The notes beneath the pieces were generated by a model. That model searched no databases. It worked only from the letters and a program-made list of their open reading frames with translations, and had not been told where the DNA came from. The position numbers and the translations under genes were made by a program. Shown here in pieces: positions 21,113 to 32,600 of a DNA stretch of 64,000 nt. The stretch spans positions 159,126,714-159,190,713 of the forward strand of contig CM061142.1 of the NCBI GenBank assembly GCA_030789695.1, given 5' to 3'. How positions within the stretch are numbered: position 1 is the stretch's first letter; each line of letters begins with the position of its first letter. This stretch comes from Scilla litardierei. Its lineage: Eukaryota; Streptophyta; Magnoliopsida; Asparagales; Asparagaceae.

Positions 21113-23114
21113 TGTAACAGTCACTTTCTGACCGTACGCATTTTAGCGTGTATTATTGTTTCGTGTGCATTTTTATCGTATTTGATTTTTGTCCATGTTT
21201 TCCGTAGTTAAGACGTGCGACCGGACCCCGTATTCACCATCCTGTCGAAGGCGCGATCACAATGATATCTTCTTTTTAATTTTTGGATGTCATGGGACCA
21301 ATTTGCTATAACATCATTGTTATTAATAAAACATAATTTTGTTTTAACATGAATTTCAAATGCTGTGGAAATCTATACGTTTTTAAATGAAAAAAGATAC
21401 GAAAAAACATACTAATTAGTATTCATTATTTTATAACCTAATAAGTAAGGAGCATAAGCTATTAGTTCAAGGATAATCAAATAAAAACTAATCCATTATA
21501 AAATCTTAACTAACACTATCCTAACCGCACTCCCCCTTTATCCCACGTCAACAACCCAATAAACCCATTTCTCTCCACCACCCCTACTTTTAGAACCCCT
21601 GGACCTCACGGCTTTAAAAACCCCAAAATAAAACCCATTGGCTTCACGTGCTAACATATCCCCTGCAAAAATTTAAACACTAGACCTAGGCTTTCTCCTC
21701 AGCCGCCGAATCCCCAGGCCACTCTCCATGTTCACAAACCCATGCAAAACCAAGAAACCTCAGGACACTTCGACGTCTCCTCCACGCGCAAGCCTCAGGC
21801 CATCAGCCTCTCGTCGACCAAACCCAACCTCCCATCTCACGACCAGCTCCAGCCCAGGTCACTCTCCACGCACACATGCAACCCAGCGCCGCTGCTCTCT
21901 CTCCGGTGACCCACACGGCTGTCCAATCCCTCTCTCTGGCATCCCTTCCGTGCCAACCCCTGCCATCCTCAACCCCGATCACCAACCCAACTCAGGCTAC
22001 CCTTCGGCCCTTTCCCAGTGCAGCCACGAACTCCCTGAGACTGTCAGCACCTCTCCGATCCATCCTCCACCTGCTGAAGCCCGCATCCCCTCCAAAACAG
22101 CCTTCCGCCGACCTCCCCTCCCGCCAAGGACCCGTGCCCAGCAACCTTCCGTCATCACCTGCCTTGCAAAAACAAGGCCTGCAACCATCTCCCATGTTTC
22201 TTCTCGAACACCACTGCAATTCCTCCTCCAGTAGCCCACAACGCCGCCGAACCCCTCCAGCCTGCCGCCATGTCATTCTCCTTACGGCCCGCCAAGAACC
22301 CTCAGTCCGGCCGCCCTCCTTCACGCTCTCTCGACAGCCACACCTCCCCCAACTCGTCACCATCCACCAACAACCCTGAAGCAGCCGCTGAGCCTCCTAC
22401 TTTCGCTGCAGTCGCTGTCCTAAGCAACGGCCCCAACCTGCAAGTGACACACTGTGAGAACCCACGTGAACAGTAAGTTCATGCTTGTAAGCAGTAATTC
22501 ATTGATAAATGTCTGGTCTAATCATTATAGTTATGGCTTATAGGCTATGTGAGTCAGTTGGTAGATGTTAACATATTAGTATCTATTTTCATTAAGTCAA
22601 GTACATGTTAACATGTAAGCGAGTTAGTATATGTTAACTCAATGAAATACTATTAGTATATGTTAACATATTAGTACATATGAATAGAAAGTATTTATAG
22701 AGGTTAGACTTAATAATATTTCTTGAGTTTAAGATTTTAGCTTAATATCATATAAGTTTAATGACGCAGATAAACCGTGACTTTCGTTGCTATCACCTGG
22801 ACCCCGAAATCTTCAAAAAGGCAAGTGTGCAAATTTTATACAAATTATAGGAGAAGTAATGTTTAATTGTATTTTCTGTGCGTGCATGTGTGTAGACCCC
22901 TATTAAGTAAATTTATAATGCCATGTAAAGACATGAAATGCTTGAACAGACTTGATTGAAGAAATGGAATACCGTGACATCTTTGATTCATGAATTTGTG
23001 CAGTTGATTTAATTTGGCTACTCCTGTCGGTCAGGTGTGACTAGTCTGGCTCATGTTCCAGTAGGGTCACATCTAACTAGTCTGGCTCGTGTTCCAGTAT
23101 ATGGCAGAGAAGAA

Positions 23115-23250
23115 GGCACTCTCCTAGCAGAAAGAGTGATCCTTTGTACAAACTACCTGTAGGGAATGAGGCACTCTCCAAGAGAGAGTGTGTGATCCTT
23201 TGTACGGATAACCTGCGGGGAATAAGGCACTCTCCAAGATAGATAGAGTG
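23115..23250 (+). repeat. Triplicate of about 57 bp with conserved hairpin stem
   Basis: GGCACTCTCC...AGAGTG...GATCCTTTGTAC occurs three times (stems CACTCT/AGAGTG at 23117/23133, 23172/23185 and 23228/23245). The stem is constant and the loop varies. Confidence 0.8.
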
Positions 23251-23362
23251 ATCCTTTGTACGGAATTGTCTTGTGCACTTGGGGTGGGGTTGGGTTGAGC
23301 GGTCGCAATGTCTAGAGGGTTTGATCCCCCTCTACCTTAAGGCGTGAACCCTAGAGTCACAC

Positions 23363-23403
23363 TTGTCTTGTCTTGTCTTCTCTTCTCTTCTCTTGTCTTG
23401 TCT
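23363..23403 (+). repeat. TCTTG/TCTTC pentanucleotide run
   Basis: About eight pentamers, mixed TCTTG and TCTTC. Confidence 0.85.
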
Positions 23404-24099
23404 ATAGCCGGTAGCACACGGTACGGCCGTTGCCATGCCACGTTTACTTTCTTGCACTGTCTTTTACCTTCCTGTCATGTTCATATGAATTGTCATGCTC
23501 ATTACTTTCCTTTCTAAAATGCTTTAGAACTGCCATGCTAGAAGTACCTTACTTCACCTTGTTTTAAATTGCCAAGTTTAAACCATGCTTACATCTAATA
23601 TAAAACAGTTAATGCTTCATAATTTATTACTATTTGTGCATCTTGCCTTGGGTCTTCTTACTCCTACTTACAGGCCCTTGCTGACATACATTCATGTTTT
23701 TTTGGAATGTATGTCAGATTATGAGATAGGTTACCAGGAGGACTTATTCGAGATGCCTGACCTAGAGAGTCGGGAGTTTGCTGTAGACGTTGAGTCACTC
23801 CCTGCGGAAGACTCGAGCTTTTTCTGTCGCTGCTTTAGATTTTTCTTTAGTTCCTTGAAGTAGGAATATGTACCTTGTTGTAGTTTCCTTTGGCCATGCT
23901 GAGGCCCTGTTGTTTATTTCATGTACGAACTCTGGATGTGGTTTTAAATTAATGAAATGTTTTTATTGTTCTAATTGCATGCAAGAACTTGCAACGTGTT
24001 GTTATCACAGATGCTTGGTGGACTCGAGCCTCACAGCTCCCGCCCAAGCAGACCTTCGTCTCGTCCTCGCACCTGTATAATGGGAAGATGGGCGTGACA

Positions 24100-24125
24100 G
24101 GTTTTAGTAGTGGCCCATACAGGTC
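24100..24125 (+). promoter_or_regulatory. Conserved post-LTR block after LTR C
   Basis: GGTTTTAGTAGTGGCCCATA followed by CAGGTC; the same block follows LTR A and the Tekay LTRs. Probable primer-binding region; tRNA not identified. Confidence 0.55.
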
Positions 24126-25582
24126 GTGCATTTGTAAACTACAAAACAATAGAAATACTATCATTAGCCAAAATATCCAGAATTATCTCGTACATGAGAT
24201 TTACCCAAGTATCTTGTCTCAGCATGATAGGGAGACCCAACACCAAGGTTGTATGAAGATTTAGTTCGACACACATGCATGTTAGTTAGACACTCTTGCT
24301 CAGACTTAGTATTATCATCCTAGGAGTTACCTTGGTAGTTTCTCACCCAGCCATGACCATCTTTGATTCCAGAGCTTTATTTTGTCAAGCGCTCAGACCT
24401 ACCAAACTTCGGTTTAGCAGAACGTAGTGATCGTCGCATCCGTACAAGTCGAATCTGAGAAGCCTGCAATAGTTAGAGACTTCGAAGGCGTATTTTCGAA
24501 TGATATTCTAGGTCTCTTGCACAAAATACTCTTAAAACAACTTAGATGAGACTACAATCTTGATCCTCAAGGGACCCTTACCTTGAATTCTCTATCACAG
24601 TCTAGTTTATTAGAAAATCTTAGTACCAAGTTTTCCTAATATGTAGTCGACCCAATAATCATGCCCCTGATTTTTATTATTAATCCTAATCATTACACTT
24701 CCATGATAATGACCGTAGAATTCCATCGTAGCAGATTCACTAAGTTATCTCCTAGTCGTATTTACATTTTGATCATTCAAATCTATTCCTTGCCCACGAT
24801 TCACATGATCCCTTCATGACAGCCATCATTAACCTTTTGAGTTCTACCCGTTGCATATCCTGATACTTATTTGAGTCATGCTGGTTACCTTAAGAATCAC
24901 CATGATGACATTACAATTCTGATTCTGTCAAAAGTATTTTCGATAGTTTTTTTATTGAATTCGTCGCTCAGTTTAATTTCTTTGGAAACCTTTAGTATAT
25001 ACTTGGTTTCCCTACCTTTCAGTTGACTTAAATTCATTCTTGATTATGAATCTCTCTTTGACATAATTTTTAGTTACTATCTCGTAACGATTTTCTAACC
25101 TATACCATCTGTACTTCTATTTCACATAATCTCTTATGTTCACTCTACTTTCTTCATATAACGAACTTCATTTTTTAAAACCTTATTTCTATTTCACTAA
25201 TTCAATGTACCATTCCTTTTTCTTACTATACGACTAAACTTATTTCAAATACCTTATCGTTCATACTTTTAAATATTTTTCTATTCTAAATAGAACTCCA
25301 ACTTTTTAAGTGTATCAGTTTTATATTCATCATATTCATACTTCAAAATTTTTGTTCAAATCTATTTCCATTTGCAAAACAATCACGACATCACTATACT
25401 CATTAACCTCTTCGTCTAATACTTATTCCGTGTTTTAACGTATATCATCTACTCGTTATTCTTATATATTTTATTATGATATTATTATATTTTATACATA
25501 TCTTTTATTCTCCAGCTTAATTTTTCATAACTATTTTCTTTATTCCACATAACCAAGCTAACTCCTTATCCATGCCTCGTCT
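24126..25582 (+). other. Decayed internal DNA of element C
   Basis: AT-rich, no ORF above noise, no recognisable gag or pol motif. The first about 60 bp resemble the Tekay leader (AATACTATCATTAG against AATAGCGATAATAATATTAG). The remainder is probably degenerate retroelement, interrupted by the Tat element and resuming at 41429. Confidence 0.45.
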
Positions 25583-25587
25583 GGAAT
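25583..25587. other. Target-site duplication GGAAT, left of Tat element
   Basis: Matches 41424-41428. Confidence 0.9.
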
Positions 25588-25736
25588 TGTTACGACCTAA
25601 AGATCGTGGGAGCCCTGCTCCTGCCCGGATCCGCTAACAAATCCCACTAACTCGCCCTGTCACAAAGGGGCCGCCGCCCCGAAAATCCGGGGCATCATGG
25701 AGACAGGCGCGCCTGGCAGCGTTCCCCGAACCGGTC

Positions 25737-25806
25737 GAGGCGAACAGCCGCAGCCGGCCGAGGCGAACAACCGCAGTCGGCCGGGGCGAACGACCGCAGC
25801 CGCCCG
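25737..25806 (+). repeat. 23-bp triplicate in Tat U3
   Basis: Three units of GAGGCGAACAGCCGCAGCCG type. The same triplicate is in the 3' LTR at about 40449-40518. Confidence 0.85.
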
Positions 25807-26229
25807 ACCCACCGAGGTAGTGCGCTTGGTGACGCTGGGGCAGCTAGGCCAGGCCTGCTGACCGGCGTGGACGTATCCCTCTGCACCAGCGGGCCGTGCC
25901 CCAAGGCCAATCGGGACGGCCCGCCCGACTCCCGCGAACCACGACGCCTAGGGTGACACCGCCCGGCCTTTAGCTTGTCGCTAGCGACAAACGGCCAAGG
26001 ATAAGGACACGACCGACACATACGTCACCCGACCGTCTGACAAAGTACCCCCTGGCGGCTGAACCGCCTGACAGCTGATGCTTTCGGCCCTGACACCCCG
26101 ACAAAAGCGCCCTTTGGCCGTTGCGCCGCCTGACAAAAGCGGATCAGGACCTCCAGTCCCCGAGGCCCCTATCCAAAGTTTCCGCCGTCACACGCGCCAG
26201 CTCAGCACGCCTACTCATCACCCGTCAGG

Positions 26230-26237
26230 TATAAATA
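26230..26237 (+). promoter_or_regulatory. TATA box of Tat 5' LTR
   Basis: TATAAATA, downstream of the CCGCCTGACA words; same position in the 3' LTR (40942-40949). Confidence 0.65.
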
Positions 26238-26711
26238 CCCCCATTCCTCTTACGGAAAGGGGGTTGAAGATTTCCCCCCATTATTCTGTTATTCACACAC
26301 GAGAGCTAAGGTCTTCCATATCTTTGCTCTCCCACCAAAAGCTCGTCACGGGCGGCGGACACACAGAGAGTCCGACCGGCGTGTCTAGCCCCACTTTTTA
26401 AGCCCTATCACTGACTTAGGCATCGGAGGGGGCTAAGGGTTGAACCCTAACCCAGCCCCTCTGACGAGTTGCTCGTGCTGCAGGAGAGCTCGCCCCTGGA
26501 CCGGAGTCAGCTTCAGCCCCCTGCCGTCCAACCTTCCCAGCCACTCCCGGCGAGATTCGACCCCGTGGGCATCACCGGCGACGGACCCGACTTCTTCACC
26601 TCACTAATCACTTATAAAACATCCTACCTAACCCCTCATTTCCATATAACCACCGTGCCCTTGGTTCCCCATAATACAAATTCATTGTACGCGAGTTCCA
26701 CCTCGTAACAA

Positions 26712-26730
26712 TTAGCGCCGTCTGTGGGAA
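26712..26730 (+). promoter_or_regulatory. Primer-binding site, Tat type
   Basis: TAGCGCCGTCTGTGGGAA next to the LTR. The usual Tat-lineage form starts TGGCGCCGTCTGTGGG; here the second G of the CCA-complement reads A, one mismatch to the tRNA end. Confidence 0.85.
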
Positions 26731-26745
26731 CGAAGGGTCACACCC

Positions 26746-29469
26746 ATGTTAGACTCCATGCCAATTTCACGGAACCCTGACCACGGCAAGGATCCCGTGG
26801 ATCAGGAGCCGCTCTCTCTACAAATCACCCCGGCGTCCGACGCCCTTCCGGGCGTGCGCACCGAAACTGAACCTACTTCATCCCGCGTCGTCCTGAAAAG
26901 CTTTGAGGCCGTCACTCAGGCCGGGGGAGGCTATCAGACAACCGGAACGGGGCCACCGCCCGGCCCCTTGGAGCCCCAGAACGTGAGGCGGAACCTCCGC
27001 CTTCAGTTCGAGGAGGAGGGAGAAAACGGGGGGCTCGCCGAGGAGATTGCGGCCCAGCAAAGGCTCCTGGAAGAGAATATGGAAGTTGCGCAGCGGTGGA
27101 AGCGCCTGGGGGAGGCGGCCGCGGCGCAAAGGCGTTTGGACGAGGCGGCCGAGACCGCCCGGAGGGCCTACCAGGAAGAGGAGGCCACCCGCCGCCAACT
27201 CCGCTTCATTGTCGCGGAACGCGAGAAGCTGAGGAGAGAAAACAGGAGTAACCAAGGGGTTCTTGAAGAGACGGCGACGGGCCGGCGGCCCGGGGGCGGA
27301 CGGGACCCGTTGCTGAACAGGTCCCCGCATGGAGGAGGCGACCCGCATCACCAGCACCACCCCTCCGATACCCTGCACGAGGAAGCCGTTTGTCGGCAGC
27401 TACGCTTTCTCACCGCCGAGCGCGAAAGGCTCCTCCGCGAGAATCAGGAACGGAGGGAGGCTCGAGGAGAGTTGGCCGGGAGGCGCTGGCGCTGGGAGAG
27501 CCGTAGCCCACAACCCGTCGTGTCCTCGGCCCAGGAAAGGAGCCCCGCCTGGCGACCGTCGGGCTACTCCCCGGGGGCGGAGGACCGTCGTCGGCTGTGG
27601 CGCGATCGAAGCCGGACCCCCGAACGGCGGAGAGGGGAGGCCCCGGATCGCCCCACCTATCCGGAGGAGGCCACGCTGCTCGCACGGTGGATCACGGCCG
27701 CCCCAAGGCCCATAAGGTTCAAACCTCCTCACTTGGCCACATACAACGGGAGAGGCGACCCCCTCACGCACGTGCAACAATACCGGGGGGCGATGGAAGC
27801 CCAGGACGTGGATGAGGCGTTCCTATGCCGACATTTCTCCCAAAGCCTGAGGGACACCGCGTTGGACTGGTACTTTGGTTTGCCCGCGAGGTCCGTGGGG
27901 AGCTTTGGCGAACTGTCCCATAAGTTCTGCCAAGAGTTCCGGGCTGGGCGGACGAAAAAGAAGCCCTTAGACTATCTCAGCACGATAGTCCAAGGGGAGG
28001 GAGAGACAACGGGCAGGTACCTCCGCCGCTTTCAGGAGGAGAGACGGGCGGTGGTGAGGTGTGGCGATGAGGTGCTTATGCTGGCCTTCAAGTCGGGGTT
28101 GCGGACTCGGAGCCTCCACAAATCCCTGCTCCGGGATCCGCCAACCGACTATGAGGCATTAGTTGCTATGGCGGAGAGACACGCGTTGGCCGAGGAGACT
28201 CTCGGCGCCAAGGCCTTATTCCCTCCGGCGAAACCCCCCCAAGGCGAACCCTGGTCACACCCACGGCCGAGGCAGGACGAGGGACACCGTGGTCGCGACC
28301 ACCTGGCACGACCAAGGAGGGAACCGCTAGGGCCTCGCCCGCAAGATCGACCTGGCCCGGCGCACGATTTCGCTCCGGCCCAAGGGCTCCCTCGGGTCGT
28401 CCCGAGACAAGAAGGCCCCCTACGGGCACATTACACGCAACTCAATGCCTCCTTGATTGAGGTGATGGCCGCGGCTACACGGGCCGGACTGCTGCCGGAG
28501 CCGCCCCGGGAAATGAAGTCGGACCCTGCCCGGAGAGATTTTAAGAAGTACTGCCAATACCACAGGGACCACGGCCACGACACCGACAACTGCTTCACCC
28601 TCAAAAGGGAAATCGAGCGGCTGATCCAGGCGGGCCACCTGGGGGACTTCGTCGGAGGCCGGAGACCGGACTGGGAAGACGGGAACCACCGAAGGGCCCG
28701 GAGGGCAGACCCTCTGGCAAACGACGAGCGGGAAGAGCTTCACCCCCCGAAACCCGTCATGCGCATAAACACGATATGCGGCGGGCCATCTTCAGGAGGG
28801 GCATCATCGTCAAGCAAAAAGGCGTATGCGAGACAAGTAATGACGGCGGGTCTTGGAGGGGACCAGAGAGGGAGAAGGATGGCCTACCCTCCCATTACTT
28901 TCAGCGACGAGGATCTAGAGGGGATCGAGCAGCCCCACGATGACGCCATCGTCATCGAGGCACAGATTGGGACGGCCATCGTCAGCCGCCTCCTAATCGA
29001 CACCGGGAGCTCTTGCGACATCCTGTTCATGTCCACAATCGAGAAGATGGGGTTAAGGCCGACAGACCTGAGACCCTGCACTGGACCCCTCGTCGGTTTC
29101 ACCGGTCACTCGACCCCCATCATGGGAGTGATCACCCTGCCGATAACCCTCGGAGAAGAGCCACAGGTCGTCACTCGAATGACGCTGTTCGTTGTGGTCG
29201 ACATTATGTCGGCGTACAATGGGATCATAGGACGAACTTACATGTCGGCCATTGGAGCGCTCCCCAGCCTCCTCCATCAGATGGTCAAGTTCCAGACCCC
29301 CCGAGGGGTGGGGATCGTACGGGGAAGCCAGAAGCTGTCTAGGAGCTGCTACGTAGGGTCGACCAAGCACAAAGGACCAGAGGTGAACCTGAAGATCGAC
29401 TCCCCGAGGCGGCGTTATGACCCCCACAAGCCTGAGTTAGCTCCAGCCGATGCCACTGCGGAGTTATGA
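26746..29469 (+). CDS. gag-pro: Tat gag-protease polyprotein, intact 907 aa
   Basis: One open frame from ATG 26746, the first ATG after the primer-binding site. Residues about 85-260 are charged, coiled-coil-like, with an internally repeated motif (R-R-Q-L-R-F-I-V-A-E-R-E near 148 and C-R-Q-L-R-F-L-T-A-E-R-E near 217). Residues about 318-470 are the retrotransposon gag domain (A-T-Y-N-G-R-G-D-P, W-Y-F-G-L-P, R-Y-L-R-R-F-Q-E). A knuckle-like C-Q-Y-H-R-D-H-G-H-D-T-D-N-C lies near 601. The retropepsin motif L-L-I-D-T-G-S-S is near 750. The ORF stops soon after the protease, without RT. The reading frame is undamaged although the element lacks pol, so the product could act in trans with an autonomous relative (inference). 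Confidence 0.92.
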   Translation: MLDSMPISRNPDHGKDPVDQEPLSLQITPASDALPGVRTETEPTSSRVVLKSFEAVTQAGGGYQTTGTGPPPGPLEPQNVRRNLRLQFEEEGENGGLAEEIAAQQRLLEENMEVAQRWKRLGEAAAAQRRLDEAAETARRAYQEEEATRRQLRFIVAEREKLRRENRSNQGVLEETATGRRPGGGRDPLLNRSPHGGGDPHHQHHPSDTLHEEAVCRQLRFLTAERERLLRENQERREARGELAGRRWRWESRSPQPVVSSAQERSPAWRPSGYSPGAEDRRRLWRDRSRTPERRRGEAPDRPTYPEEATLLARWITAAPRPIRFKPPHLATYNGRGDPLTHVQQYRGAMEAQDVDEAFLCRHFSQSLRDTALDWYFGLPARSVGSFGELSHKFCQEFRAGRTKKKPLDYLSTIVQGEGETTGRYLRRFQEERRAVVRCGDEVLMLAFKSGLRTRSLHKSLLRDPPTDYEALVAMAERHALAEETLGAKALFPPAKPPQGEPWSHPRPRQDEGHRGRDHLARPRREPLGPRPQDRPGPAHDFAPAQGLPRVVPRQEGPLRAHYTQLNASLIEVMAAATRAGLLPEPPREMKSDPARRDFKKYCQYHRDHGHDTDNCFTLKREIERLIQAGHLGDFVGGRRPDWEDGNHRRARRADPLANDEREELHPPKPVMRINTICGGPSSGGASSSSKKAYARQVMTAGLGGDQRGRRMAYPPITFSDEDLEGIEQPHDDAIVIEAQIGTAIVSRLLIDTGSSCDILFMSTIEKMGLRPTDLRPCTGPLVGFTGHSTPIMGVITLPITLGEEPQVVTRMTLFVVVDIMSAYNGIIGRTYMSAIGALPSLLHQMVKFQTPRGVGIVRGSQKLSRSCYVGSTKHKGPEVNLKIDSPRRRYDPHKPELAPADATAEL

Positions 29470-29616
29470 CCCCCCTGAGAAGGACGGGCTAATCACTCCA
29501 AGGGGCGTGGTGCACCGGTCGTGGCATAGCCGGGAACTGTAAGTCCTGAACGAAGTACCTTGTTCCTTTCTTTTTTCGAATTTCGCCTTTTCTGCATGAC
29601 AATTTCAGTTCAACCC
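29470..29616 (+). other. Spacer between gag-protease and satellite array, possible intron
   Basis: Contains GAACT|GTAAGTCC (donor-like, 29539) and TGACAATTTCAG (acceptor-like, ending 29608) around a T-rich stretch. Ogre/Tat elements are known to carry an intron after the protease, so this may be its remnant. Function is inference. Confidence 0.35.
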
Positions 29617-32600
29617 TCTCAAAGACTCCGGGGCAGGAATAGTCCTCGCCACCCAAACCGGAGAGGGGCACGGGCCGAGCTGCGTACTCGCTCCCTCCCA
29701 GAAAGACCTCTGGGGCAAGTTCACTGAGCTTGGCCACCCAAACCGGAGCGCCATATGCGGGGTAGGCGACGGCCCAATACCCGTCCGACTATAGAGGCTG
29801 CGGGGAGGCGACGGCCCCATACCCCCCCTCTCAAAGACTCCGGGGCAGGACTAGTCCTCGCCACCCAAACCGGAGAGGGGCACGGGCCGAGCTGCGTACT
29901 CGCTCCCCCCAGGAAGACCTCCGGGGCAAGTTCACTAAGCTTGGCCACCCAAACCGGAGCGCCATATGCGGGGTAGGCGACGGCCCAATACCCGTCCGCC
30001 TATAGAGGCTGCGGGGAGGCGACGGCCCCATACCCCCCCTCTCAAAGACTCCGGGGCAGGACTAGTCCTTGCCACCCAAAACGGGGAGGGGCACGGGCCG
30101 AGCTGCGTACTCGCTCCCCCCCAGGAAGACCTCCGGGGCAAGTTCACTGAGCTTGGCCACCCAAACCGGAGCGCCATATGTGGGGTAGGCGACGGCCCAA
30201 TACCCGTCCGACTATAGAGGCTGCGGGGAGGCGACGGCCCCATACCCCCCTCTTAAAGACTCCGGGGCAGGACTAGTCCTCGCCACCCAAACCGGAGAGG
30301 GGCACGGGCCGAGCTGCGTACTCGCTCCCCCCAGGAAGACCTCCGGGGCAAGTTCACTGAGCTTGGCCACCCAAACCGGAGCGCCATATGCGGGGTAGGC
30401 GACGGCCCAATACCCGTCCGACTATAGAGGCTGCGGGGAGGCGACGGCCCCATACCCCCCTCTCAAAGACTCCGGGGCAGGACTAGTCCTCGCCACCCAA
30501 ACCGGAGAGGGGCACGGGCCGAGCTGCGTACTCGCTCCCCCCCAGGAAGACCTCCGGGGCAAGTTCACTGAGCTTGGCCACCCAAACCGGAGCGCCATAT
30601 GCGGGGTAGGCGACGGCCCAATACCCGTCCGACTATAGAGGCTGCGGGGAGGCGACGGCCCCATACCCCCCTCTCAAAGATTCCGGGGCAGGACTAGTCC
30701 TCGCCACCCAAACCGGAGAGGGGCACGGGCCGACCTGCGTACTCGCTCCCCCCCAGGAAGACCTCCGGGGCAAGTTCACTGAGCTTGGCCACCCAAACCG
30801 GAGCGCCATATGCGGGGTAGGCGACGGCCCAATACCCGTCCGACTATAGAGGCTGTGGGGAGGTGACGGCCCCATACCCCCCCTCTCAAAGACTCCGGGG
30901 CAGGACTAGTCCTCGCCACCAAAACCGGAGAGGGGCACGGGCCGAGCTACGTACTCGATCCCCCCCAGGAAGACCTCCGGGGCAAGTTCACTGAGCTTGG
31001 CCACCCAAACCGGAGCGCCATATGCGGGGTAGGCGACGGCCCAATACCCGTCCGACTATAGAGGCTGCGGGGAGGCGACGGCCCCATACCCCCCCTCTCA
31101 AAGACTCCGGGGCAGGACTAGTCCTCGCCACCCAAACCGGAGAGGGGCACGGGCCGAGCTGCGTACTCGCTCCCCCCAGGAAGACCTCCGGGGCAAGTTC
31201 ACTAAGCTTGGCCACCCAAACCGGAGCGCCATATGCGGGGTAGGCGACGGCCCAATACCCGTCCGCCTATAGAGGCTGCGGGGAGGCGACGGCCCCATAC
31301 CCCCCCTCTCAAAGACTCCGGGGCAGGACTAGTCCTTGCCACCCAAAACGGGGAGGGGCACGGGCCGAGCTGCGTACTCGCTCCCCCCCAGGAAGACCTC
31401 CGGGGCAAGTTCACTGAGCTTGGCCACCCAAACCGGAGCGCCATATGCGGGGTAGGCGACGGCCCAATACCCGTCCGACTATAGAGGCTGCGGGGAGGCG
31501 ACGGCCCCATACCCCCCTCTCAAAGACTCCGGGGCAGGACTAGTCCTCGCCACCCAAACCGGAGAGGGGCACGGGCCGAGCTGCGTACTCGCTCCCCCCA
31601 GGAAGACCTCCGGGGCAAGTTCACTGAGCTTGGCCACCCAAACCGGAGCGCCATATGCGGGGTAGGCGACGGCCCAATACCCGTCCGACTATAGAGGCTG
31701 CGGGGAGGCGACGGCCCCATACCCCCCTCTCAAAGACTCCGGGGCAGGACTAGTCCTCGCCACCCAAACCGGAGAGGGGCACGGGCCGAGCTGCGTACTC
31801 GCTCCCCCCCAGGAAGACCTCCGGGGCAAGTTCACTGAGCTTGGCCACCCAAACCGGAGCGCCATATGCGGGGTAGGCGACGGCCCAATACCCGTCCGAC
31901 TATAGAGGCTGCGGGGAGGCGACGGCCCCATACCCCCCTCTCAAAGATTCCGGGGCAGGACTAGTCCTCGCCACCCAAACCGGAGAGGGGCACGGGCCGA
32001 GCTGCGTACTCGCTCCCCCCCAGGAAGACCTCCGGGGCAAGTTCACTGAGCTTGGCCACCCAAACCGGAGCGCCATATGCGGGGTAGGCGACGGCCCAAT
32101 ACCCGTCCGACTATAGAGGCTGTGGGGAGGTGACGGCCCCATACCCCCCCTCTCAAAGACTCCGGGGCAGGACTAGTCCTCGCCACCAAAACCGGAGAGG
32201 GGCACGGGCCGAGCTGCGTACTCGCTCCCCCCCAGGAAGACCTCCGGGGCAAGTTCACTGAGCTTGGCCACCCAAACCGGAGCGCCATATGCGGGGTAGG
32301 CGACGGCCCAATACCCGTCCGACTATAGAGGCTGCGGGGAGGCGACGGCCCCATACCACCCCTCTCAAAGACTCCGGGGCAGGACTAGTCCTCGCCACCC
32401 AAACCGGAGAAGGGCAAGGGCCGAGCTGCGTACTCGCTCCCCCCCAGGAAGACCTCCGGGGCAAGTTCACTGAGCTTGGCCACCCAAACCGGAGCGCCAT
32501 ATGCGGGGTAGGCGACGGCCCAATACCCGTCCGACTATAGAGGCTGTGGGAAGGCGACGGCCCCATACCCCCCTCTCAAAGACTCCGGGGAAGGACTAGT

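Larger units (their letters stand above)
21113..24099 (+). repeat. LTR C, 2,987 bp, Tekay-like gypsy
   Basis: Starts TGTAACAG exactly where homology of LTR B to LTR A stops, and ends GCGTGACA followed by the post-LTR block. Like LTR B it has an AT-rich start, a cytosine-rich middle (about 21700-22450) and GTGAACAGTA. It carries two copies of a GGCTC(A/G)TGTTCCAG motif near 23050-23100 also found in the Tekay LTRs, a hairpin triplicate at 23115-23250 and a TCTTG/TCTTC run at 23363-23403. ORFs are compositional. The partner LTR is not in the window. Confidence 0.75.
25588..26710 (+). repeat. 5' LTR of Tat element
   Basis: Starts TGTTACGACC, ends CCTCGTAACA. It contains three 23-bp tandem units (25737-25806, GGCGAAC...CCGCAG), several CCGCCTGACA words (26040-26130) and a TATA box TATAAATA at 26230-26237. 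Confidence 0.95.

Noticed and set aside
21728..22476. Overlapping proline-rich ORFs (about 167 codons)
   Set aside because: Cytosine-rich middle of LTR C, several frames open together, no start context or domain.
24126..25582. Possible decayed pol of element C
   Set aside because: No gag, protease, RT or integrase motif could be read on either strand, so only a decayed internal region is claimed.
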